Source: Bacteroidales bacterium (lineage in GTDB: Bacteria; Bacteroidota; Bacteroidia; Bacteroidales; UBA1556). From it: a DNA stretch of 10,138 nt. The stretch spans positions 1 to 10,138 of the forward strand of contig JAOZKO010000082.1 of assembly GCA_029935325.1 (NCBI GenBank), given 5' to 3'. The notes beneath the pieces are model-generated. The model saw nothing but the letters and a program-made list of their open reading frames with translations. It was not told the DNA's origin and made no database searches. Positions 4,505 to 10,138 of the stretch are shown here, piece after piece (the first letter of the stretch is position 1; each line of letters opens with the position of its first letter). Position numbers and translations under genes: made by a program.

Positions 4505-7060
4505 ATGATAGCAGAAAAAATACATAATCTAATAATCAAAGAGCAGCGTAATATCGTATTCTATTTTGATGAAGACGGCTCTGTTAGAGAGGATATTCCT
4601 GCAATTGAAGAGTCGGGTATTAGGGTGATAGAGGTAAGTGATAATTACTTTGAGTTAAAGTATAGGATAGAATACGAATTGAAAGCTGATAAGCTGTTTT
4701 TATACCACTCCTATAAAAAGCCAGAGGCAAAGGACTTGAAAAAATATCCTTTATTGGATTTATTAATTGCCAATGTGGAATTGCGTTTGGATGATGCTTA
4801 TGAGTTTATGTCGGAATATAAGCTTGGAGAGAATAATTTGACATTGATAAAGAAGTATATCAAACAGTTAAAGACTAAAACTAATCGTAAAAAATTAGCT
4901 CGTATCTTGCGTCCTGGTAGGTTTAATGAAGCAAGCTTGCAGCAAGGATTAATATCCATAGCACTTGGCTTTAATACCGTAGTTGATAAGAATAATTGCA
5001 TGGCTAAATGCTTGATATTAGCCAATGAAGGTGATGATTTTGATAAGCTAATTAATGTTTTGAAAGCACTTGAGTTAGATAGTGAACTATTAAGGTGGTT
5101 TAATGAATTGTTGGATACTAGATTATTGAGTCTTGGTAAAAGTGCAATTAAAGAGTTTGCCGAGAAAATTAAATATAATATTATCACAATCTACCTTGAT
5201 AAAACTTTGCCAGAAGATAATTATTCAAAATTGAAATTAGATAAAGTAGCCGATACAAATATGCTTCAAGTCTTTTTTCAAGACTGGTCTAATAGTGCTA
5301 TTTTAAAAGAAAAAATAGATACTGTATTTATTGAATTAGCTAAAGAAATTAAGACTTCAAGGATTATATCAATTTATGGACTTCAACAAGAATATGGATA
5401 TTATTCAGAGCAAATTATTGAAGCCATAGTTGAGGATTTATATAAAGAAGTTTCTGTAAATCCACTTAAAACCAAAGATGAGTGCATAAGGTGGATGCGT
5501 TTATCTGTTCTGTCTGATGATTATAAAAATCAGTTAGAGTTTATTTATCGCACAGCAAGTTTGTTTACTGTTTTAGAAACTTATAATGCTTTTGTTTTTA
5601 AAGACGAAGTAAGCTTTATAAATGAATATACACAAGAGCTATATAAAGTTGATTACAATTTCCGCAAAGCAGTAATGGCCTTTGATAAAGTAAAAGATCA
5701 GCTGTTTGGATTTGATGCTATTGGAAATGATGTATTTAATAAACTTAACCATCAATACGATCGTTTTTTGATAGATCTTAATGTAGAATGGCAGAAAGCT
5801 CTTAATAAAAATGCTTTTGATTATAATAAGATAAATGTAAATAAACAGTACGATTTTTATCAAGATAATATTGCTAGTTTGGATCATAAGATGGTAGTAA
5901 TCATCTCAGATGCACTTCGCTATGAAGTTGGTATGGAGTTATTTGAGAATCTTTTGGCAGATAGCAAGAATGACCTTGAAATAACACCCTGTTTAGCTTC
6001 CGTACCATCATATACAAATTTGGGAATGGCAAATCTGCTTCCTAATTCTGGTATCAGTGTAGAAACTTCGGATAGTGATTTGGTCTTTAAAATAGATGGG
6101 AAAACCACTGTTAGTTCTAATAGGGAAGCCATACTAAAGGCCAAAGAAAAAGATAGTGCAACTATTGATTTTAATAGCGTAATGAAGTTTGGTAAAGACA
6201 ATGGCCGAGATTTCTTTAAATCAAACCGTATAGTATATATCTACCACGACTGGATAGATGCCATTGGCGATAAAAAAGGAACAGAAAGCCAATCATTTGA
6301 AGCAGGAGAAAAAGCGATTGCTGATATACAGCGTTTAATTAAGAAACTGTATGGCTGGAATATGCGTCATGTGATTATTACATCCGATCATGGCTTCTTA
6401 TACAATTATACTGATTTGGCTGAAAATAGTCGAGAGAAGCTTCCAAAAACTAAAGGCTATGAACGAAGTCATATTCGATTTGTAGTAGCTGATGATTTTG
6501 AAGGAAAAGTAGATGGAACAGTTTTGAATTTGGATTCCACAACCAATATTGATACAAAGCTAAAGGTGGCAATACCACGAGCGATAAACCGATATCGCAA
6601 ACAAGGAAATGTTGGCGTTCAGTTTGTGCATGGTGGAGCTAGTTTGCAGGAGCTTATTACCCCAGTTATTAAGTTCTACAAACAAAAAGTAGAGAGTAAT
6701 ACCTATGTAACATTTAAGCGATTTGATCAAACTGATAAGATATTATCGGGTAGTATTAATGTTTCATTATTACAAGATATGCCTGTTACAAATGAGTATA
6801 AAAGTCTAGAAGTAATATTTGGCTTATACTCAGAGAATGGAGAATTATTATCCAAAGAAGTAGAACTGCATTTTAATTCAACTTCCAATAATCCCAATGA
6901 ACGTCTATTGGGCATTATTCTATCCTTAAACGCCAAGGGATCAAAGGCTAGTTTCTGTTATTTAAAGGCTTATGATAAGAAAGACAAGAATAGATTAAAT
7001 CCTTTGGTGGTAAATGATTTGATAAAAATTATTTCCAAATATGAGGTGGATGAGTTTTAA
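4505..7060 (+). CDS. pglZ: BREX-1 system phosphatase-like protein PglZ (type A)
   Basis: PglZ is a core BREX component of the alkaline-phosphatase superfamily. This copy is 851 aa, the normal size for type A. The N-terminal half (1-455) is helical and carries the opening KEQRNIVFYFDEDG. The metal-dependent domain runs from about 460 to 725: MVVIISDALRYE (463-474, metal ligand D469), the PSYTNLGMANLLP stretch (501-513; T504 is the probable nucleophile position), YIYHDWIDAIGD (578-589), VIITSDHGFLY (623-633; D628, H629) and FVHGGASLQE (707-716; H709). The metal-site residues are all present, so the domain looks intact. The C-terminal 120 residues form a beta-rich region. It starts 10 nt after hipA with no promoter in between, and brxL follows 36 nt later. 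Expression is likely driven in part by the hipB promoter. Confidence 0.97.
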   Translation: MIAEKIHNLIIKEQRNIVFYFDEDGSVREDIPAIEESGIRVIEVSDNYFELKYRIEYELKADKLFLYHSYKKPEAKDLKKYPLLDLLIANVELRLDDAYEFMSEYKLGENNLTLIKKYIKQLKTKTNRKKLARILRPGRFNEASLQQGLISIALGFNTVVDKNNCMAKCLILANEGDDFDKLINVLKALELDSELLRWFNELLDTRLLSLGKSAIKEFAEKIKYNIITIYLDKTLPEDNYSKLKLDKVADTNMLQVFFQDWSNSAILKEKIDTVFIELAKEIKTSRIISIYGLQQEYGYYSEQIIEAIVEDLYKEVSVNPLKTKDECIRWMRLSVLSDDYKNQLEFIYRTASLFTVLETYNAFVFKDEVSFINEYTQELYKVDYNFRKAVMAFDKVKDQLFGFDAIGNDVFNKLNHQYDRFLIDLNVEWQKALNKNAFDYNKINVNKQYDFYQDNIASLDHKMVVIISDALRYEVGMELFENLLADSKNDLEITPCLASVPSYTNLGMANLLPNSGISVETSDSDLVFKIDGKTTVSSNREAILKAKEKDSATIDFNSVMKFGKDNGRDFFKSNRIVYIYHDWIDAIGDKKGTESQSFEAGEKAIADIQRLIKKLYGWNMRHVIITSDHGFLYNYTDLAENSREKLPKTKGYERSHIRFVVADDFEGKVDGTVLNLDSTTNIDTKLKVAIPRAINRYRKQGNVGVQFVHGGASLQELITPVIKFYKQKVESNTYVTFKRFDQTDKILSGSINVSLLQDMPVTNEYKSLEVIFGLYSENGELLSKEVELHFNSTSNNPNERLLGIILSLNAKGSKASFCYLKAYDKKDKNRLNPLVVNDLIKIISKYEVDEF

Positions 7061-7096
7061 AGGGGTAATTATTATTTAAGATTGAAAGATATAATT

Positions 7097-9118
7097 ATGA
7101 TAACAAAAGAGAAAATATTACAGCATTTTGAAGGCATGGTAGTTCGTAAGGACTTAACCAAATTAGTAAAAGGAAATGCGGTTGTACCAACCTATGTTTT
7201 AGAGTACTTATTGGGGCAGCATTGTGCTACTTCTGATGAAGAAATTGTAAAGCAAGGAGTAGAAAAAGTAAAACAAATTGTTAAGAATCATTTTGTTCAT
7301 CGTGATGAGGCTGAGATAATAAAAAATATTATTGTTACCAGTGGTAGCCACAAAATAATAGATAAGGTATCTGCAAAATTAAATGAGCGAAAAGGTACTT
7401 ATGAAGCGGAGTTTTCAAATCTTGGACTAAAGCGAGTACTTATAAGTAATGATATTATTACTAAACATAAGAAACTGCTCACATCAGGTGTATGGTGCAT
7501 TATCAATGTTGCTTATATGAAAGATGAAGATGGCTCTGATTCACCTTGGATTATTGAATCATTGAAGCCAATACAAATATCGCATATTGATTTGGACGAA
7601 TTTAAGACTCTAAGAAAAGAGTTTAATAAGGAAGAATGGACTGATTTATTATTGCAAAGCTTGGGATTAAACCCAGAGCATTTTAACTATCGAAATAAGC
7701 TAATTCAACTCACTCGTTTGGTATCATTTTGTGAGAATAACTATAACATTATTGAGCTTGGACCCAAAGGAACTGGTAAGAGTCATGTGTACTCAGAGCT
7801 TTCACCACATGGCATGTTGATATCAGGCGGAGAAGTGACACAAGCCAAGCTGTTCGTTAATAATAGTAATGGTCAAATAGGTTTGGTAGGGTATTGGGAT
7901 AATGTGGCATTTGATGAGTTTGCTGGAATTAGCAAGCGAGTTGATAAGAACTTGGTTGATACCATGAAAAACTATATGGCGAATAAGTCCTTCTCAAGAG
8001 GAAGCACGCCTTATGGAGCTACTGCTTCCTTTTCTTTTGTAGGAAACACCATGCACTCTGTTTCGTATATGATGAAGCATAGCGATTTGTTTGAAGCTCT
8101 ACCAAAGTCATATCATGATTCCGCCTTTTTGGATAGAGTATATTGCTATTTACCTGGATGGGAAGTTCAGAAGTTAAGAAATGAGCTATTTACAGATGAT
8201 TATGGGTTTATTGTAGATTACCTTGCCGAGATACTAAAAGAGTTGCGTAAGGATGATTTCTCTCACATATTGTCTCAATACTTTACACTTTCCGAGAGTA
8301 TAACCACTAGGGATAGAATGGGGATTATCAAGACCTTTTCAGGTTTGTGTAAGATTATTTATCCCGATGGAAATATATCCAAAGATGAAGCAAAAGAATT
8401 GCTTGATTTTGCCATTGAAGGTAGAAAACGAGTAAAGAATCAGCTGATTATTATGGATGAAACATTTAATGAGGTTGATTTTTCATATAGCGATAATGAA
8501 TCTGGAAAGAAAACAGAGATTATAACTCTTGAAGAAAAGCAATATCCTTCGTTGGTTAATTCTAATATAAAAAATGAAGATACTGTAACGGATATTGATC
8601 CAAAGGAGAAAGAAGTTCCTAAACAAGAATTACTCTCAGGCAAGCATAGAGTAGTTTCGGAAAATGAGAAAGGCCTTAACTATGAGATACTATTTGCGCC
8701 CTATCTAAAGGGAGTAAAATATATTCATATTCACGATCCATATATCCGTTTGTTTTATCAAGTAAAGAATGTTGCCGAATTTCTACAAATGCTTATTAAA
8801 ATCACGCCTGTAGGAGAAGAGGTTTCTGTAAAACTAATTACAAAGTTTGATGAGCTAAAAGAATACGAAAACGAAGAAAAATTAGAACAATTGAAAGAGA
8901 GTTTTGAGGGTTCTTCAATAAGTTTTGAATATGAGTTTGATCAATCAATGAGTTTCCATGCTCGAAGCATAGAAACTGATACAGGATGGAAGATAAGTAT
9001 TGATAGAGGCTTGGACATATTCCAACCTTATGATTTCAAAAACCCATTTAATTTGGCAAATAGCATGCAGGAGGAAAGACTTTGTAAGGGGTTTGAGGTT
9101 ACTTATTTGAGGGTGTAG
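7097..9118 (+). CDS. brxL: BREX-1 AAA+ protein BrxL with MITD1-like C-terminal domain
   Basis: BrxL is the ATPase of BREX-1, a DNA-binding AAA+ ring protein with MCM-like features, often called Lon-like. Counting from ATG 7097 (673 aa), the N-terminal domain includes VVRKDLTKLVKGNAVVPTYV (15-34) and LEYLLGQHCA, a strong family signature. The AAA+ core has Walker A GPKGTGKS (222-229), Walker B VAFDEF (270-275), a sensor-like SFVGN (313-317) and FLDR (344-347). A low-complexity linker (about 455-510) leads to a C-terminal domain with HIHDPYIRLFYQ (544-555), TGWKISI and RGLDIF. This resembles the phospholipase D-like domain of MITD1, and I see no Lon Ser-Lys dyad. An upstream in-frame TTG (7082) would add five residues, but the ATG fits the family N-terminus and has the aattATG context. 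An unknown gene follows after 3 nt. Confidence 0.96.
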   Translation: MITKEKILQHFEGMVVRKDLTKLVKGNAVVPTYVLEYLLGQHCATSDEEIVKQGVEKVKQIVKNHFVHRDEAEIIKNIIVTSGSHKIIDKVSAKLNERKGTYEAEFSNLGLKRVLISNDIITKHKKLLTSGVWCIINVAYMKDEDGSDSPWIIESLKPIQISHIDLDEFKTLRKEFNKEEWTDLLLQSLGLNPEHFNYRNKLIQLTRLVSFCENNYNIIELGPKGTGKSHVYSELSPHGMLISGGEVTQAKLFVNNSNGQIGLVGYWDNVAFDEFAGISKRVDKNLVDTMKNYMANKSFSRGSTPYGATASFSFVGNTMHSVSYMMKHSDLFEALPKSYHDSAFLDRVYCYLPGWEVQKLRNELFTDDYGFIVDYLAEILKELRKDDFSHILSQYFTLSESITTRDRMGIIKTFSGLCKIIYPDGNISKDEAKELLDFAIEGRKRVKNQLIIMDETFNEVDFSYSDNESGKKTEIITLEEKQYPSLVNSNIKNEDTVTDIDPKEKEVPKQELLSGKHRVVSENEKGLNYEILFAPYLKGVKYIHIHDPYIRLFYQVKNVAEFLQMLIKITPVGEEVSVKLITKFDELKEYENEEKLEQLKESFEGSSISFEYEFDQSMSFHARSIETDTGWKISIDRGLDIFQPYDFKNPFNLANSMQEERLCKGFEVTYLRV

Positions 9119-9121
9119 GAT

Positions 9122-9808
9122 ATGAATTTTATTGAATTAAATAAGCTTAGTAATGATTATGTGGATGTTCTACAAAAAAGAAAACATAAGCTTTATTTAG
9201 AGCTAAAAGAAGTTTCAAATAGTGTAGTAGAAGTCGATAAAGATATTGATGATAGTTATATTAAGGGTGATCTTTTATTGATAAAAAAGTATGAAAAATC
9301 TGAATTTGAAGAAAAAAGATTTATTAACTATGCTATTTCAACACAACAATATATTTATTTAGAAAGGGATTTTTCATCAAAGTCTATTGACAGGAAAAAA
9401 TATAATTCAGTGAAGTTAAAATACACTGGAGTTGATCGGGTTATTGATAGACACAGATGGATTTTAAATGAAGAAATTCGAGAAATTGATTATATCTTTA
9501 AAAATTCTAAGCTTCCAATAATTCTAAACAAATTCAGTATCAATATAATTGAAATAGTAGGTATTGAGAGAGTAAGACATTTTACTAAAATCCACTTTGT
9601 ACACGCATATAATTATAATTCATATACTATTCTTCTATTAAATTCAAATGACCTTGAAAAGGGGTTTTATCAAATCAAAATAAAGAATGATAGAATAGTG
9701 TCTATAATCAAATCATCAGAAAGAGTATTTAATAATTTTTTGAAAGTAAAAGGAAATAAGAATTGTTTTGAAGTTTTTTGGAAGTGTCTGTATAGAAAGG
9801 GACTATAG
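9122..9808 (+). CDS. Hypothetical protein directly downstream of brxL
   Basis: I do not recognise this 228-aa protein. It has no signal peptide or membrane segment. Residues 1-75 are highly charged and probably form a long helix or coiled coil (NKLSNDYVDVLQKRKHKLYLELKEV...). The middle (95-130) is rich in Arg, Asp and Lys, and the remainder alternates short beta-like runs (SINIIEIVGIERV, YTILLLNSN, GFYQIKIKNDRIVSII). It contains two Cys (213 and 221) near the end. It is visibly more AT-rich than brxL and pglZ. The ATG is 3 nt after the brxL stop, so it is likely translated from the same message and may be a BREX accessory factor. Recent gain from elsewhere is also possible given its base composition. 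The reading frame has clear protein character, which supports it as a real gene. Confidence 0.8.
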   Translation: MNFIELNKLSNDYVDVLQKRKHKLYLELKEVSNSVVEVDKDIDDSYIKGDLLLIKKYEKSEFEEKRFINYAISTQQYIYLERDFSSKSIDRKKYNSVKLKYTGVDRVIDRHRWILNEEIREIDYIFKNSKLPIILNKFSINIIEIVGIERVRHFTKIHFVHAYNYNSYTILLLNSNDLEKGFYQIKIKNDRIVSIIKSSERVFNNFLKVKGNKNCFEVFWKCLYRKGL

Positions 9809-9826
9809 TCAACAAATAAGAATGTA

Positions 9827-10138
9827 GTGAAAATAAACAAAATAAAAGGAACCATCTACGGGCAAGTAATAGGCGATGCACTGGGGCTTGGTGCAGAGTT
9901 TATGTCCAAAGAGGAAGTGCAAGCTAATTATCCCAATAGCTTGACTGATTATAACCAAATAGTCCAAGACGACCATAGAAGTAAATGGGCAAAAGGAGCT
10001 TGGACCGATGATACAGACCAGTTTCTTTGCATAATGGATAGTATGCTTGAAAAAGGGAAAGTTGACTTACCAGATATAGCTAGTCGGTTTTACCAATGGT
10101 ATAGAGCTAATCCCAAAGATGTTGGAAATACCACCATG
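9827..10138 (+). CDS. ADP-ribosylglycohydrolase family protein (3' truncated)
   Basis: The first 104 codons of an ADP-ribosylglycohydrolase (ARH/DraG superfamily), enzymes that remove ADP-ribose from proteins or nucleic acids using a di-magnesium centre. The diagnostic features are GTIYGQVIGDALGLGAEF (residues 8-25), the metal-binding WTDDTDQFLCIMDSM (59-73; T60, D61, D62) and DVGNTT (98-103). The gene runs off the right end; full-length members have about 260-350 residues. No in-frame ATG exists before the conserved GDALG block, so GTG 9827 is the best start. An in-frame stop at 9806-9808, which is also the stop of the preceding gene, limits any extension. The gap to the previous gene is 18 nt. 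Whether it belongs to the defence operon or is the first gene beyond it cannot be decided here. Confidence 0.92.
   Translation, partial: MKINKIKGTIYGQVIGDALGLGAEFMSKEEVQANYPNSLTDYNQIVQDDHRSKWAKGAWTDDTDQFLCIMDSMLEKGKVDLPDIASRFYQWYRANPKDVGNTTM

Noticed and set aside
4798..5187. Open reading frame of 129 codons on the minus strand
   Set aside because: It lies wholly inside pglZ, is leucine/serine-rich with no recognisable motifs, and is the antisense shadow of a well-supported gene. The other minus-strand frames (for example 257-445, 5639-5887, 5920-6201, 8440-8643, 9670-9855) were rejected for the same reason.
7082..7084. TTG at 7082 as the start of brxL
   Set aside because: It adds only five residues not expected in the family. 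ATG 7097 is a stronger codon and has the same aattATG context as micro-protein 1 at 2292.
9827..10138. Treating the ADP-ribosylglycohydrolase as an antitoxin
   Set aside because: Such genes are common housekeeping or phage-related enzymes, the gene is incomplete here, and no clear ADP-ribosyltransferase lies beside it.

Overview
The window is an AT-rich (roughly one-third GC), densely packed stretch with every convincing gene on the + strand. It reads as a BREX type 1 phage-defence locus from a Bacteroidota (Bacteroidetes) bacterium. The host assignment rests on the low GC, starts that mostly lack a strong Shine-Dalgarno sequence, protein styles typical of that phylum, and one well-formed promoter of the Bacteroidetes type (TTG, 19 nt, TAnnTTTG) upstream of hipB. 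No rRNA, tRNA, CRISPR array or insertion sequence is visible.

Layout. (1) 1-848: the 3' end of pglX, the BREX adenine methyltransferase; its catalytic part lies left of the window. (2) 861-2651: an accessory cluster in the slot between pglX and pglZ: a DUF2971-like protein, a small three-helix membrane protein, and three tandem tiny genes (37, 42 and 35 codons) that share an M-[AS]-K-K start and a T-L-P-T-P-[RK] core. (3) 2652-2845: an intergenic control region with repeated TCATGCA/TGCATGA half-sites next to a promoter. (4) 2846-4494: a hipB-hipA toxin-antitoxin pair. (5) 4505-9118: the BREX core resumes with pglZ (alkaline-phosphatase superfamily) and brxL (AAA+ ATPase). (6) 9122-9808: an unrecognised 228-aa gene, 3 nt behind brxL. 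(7) 9827-10138: the start of an ADP-ribosylglycohydrolase, cut by the window end.

How the parts may work together. In BREX-1, PglX marks host DNA, while PglZ and BrxL are needed for full function; the brxA, brxB and brxC genes are presumably just upstream of the window. The pglX-pglZ gap is a known insertion point for additional defence genes in other BREX loci (PARIS genes in Salmonella, brxU in Escherichia fergusonii). The DUF2971/membrane/micro-protein cluster and hipBA occupy that slot here. Because pglZ begins 10 nt after hipA, the hipB promoter may also drive pglZ and brxL, which would put the second half of BREX under a HipB-type autorepressor.

The most novel item is the tandem trio of micro-proteins. 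The shared pentapeptide is written with different synonymous codons in each copy, which argues for selection on the peptide. Second is the C-terminal domain of BrxL, which resembles the phospholipase D-like C-terminal domain of eukaryotic MITD1 and shows no recognisable Lon protease active site.
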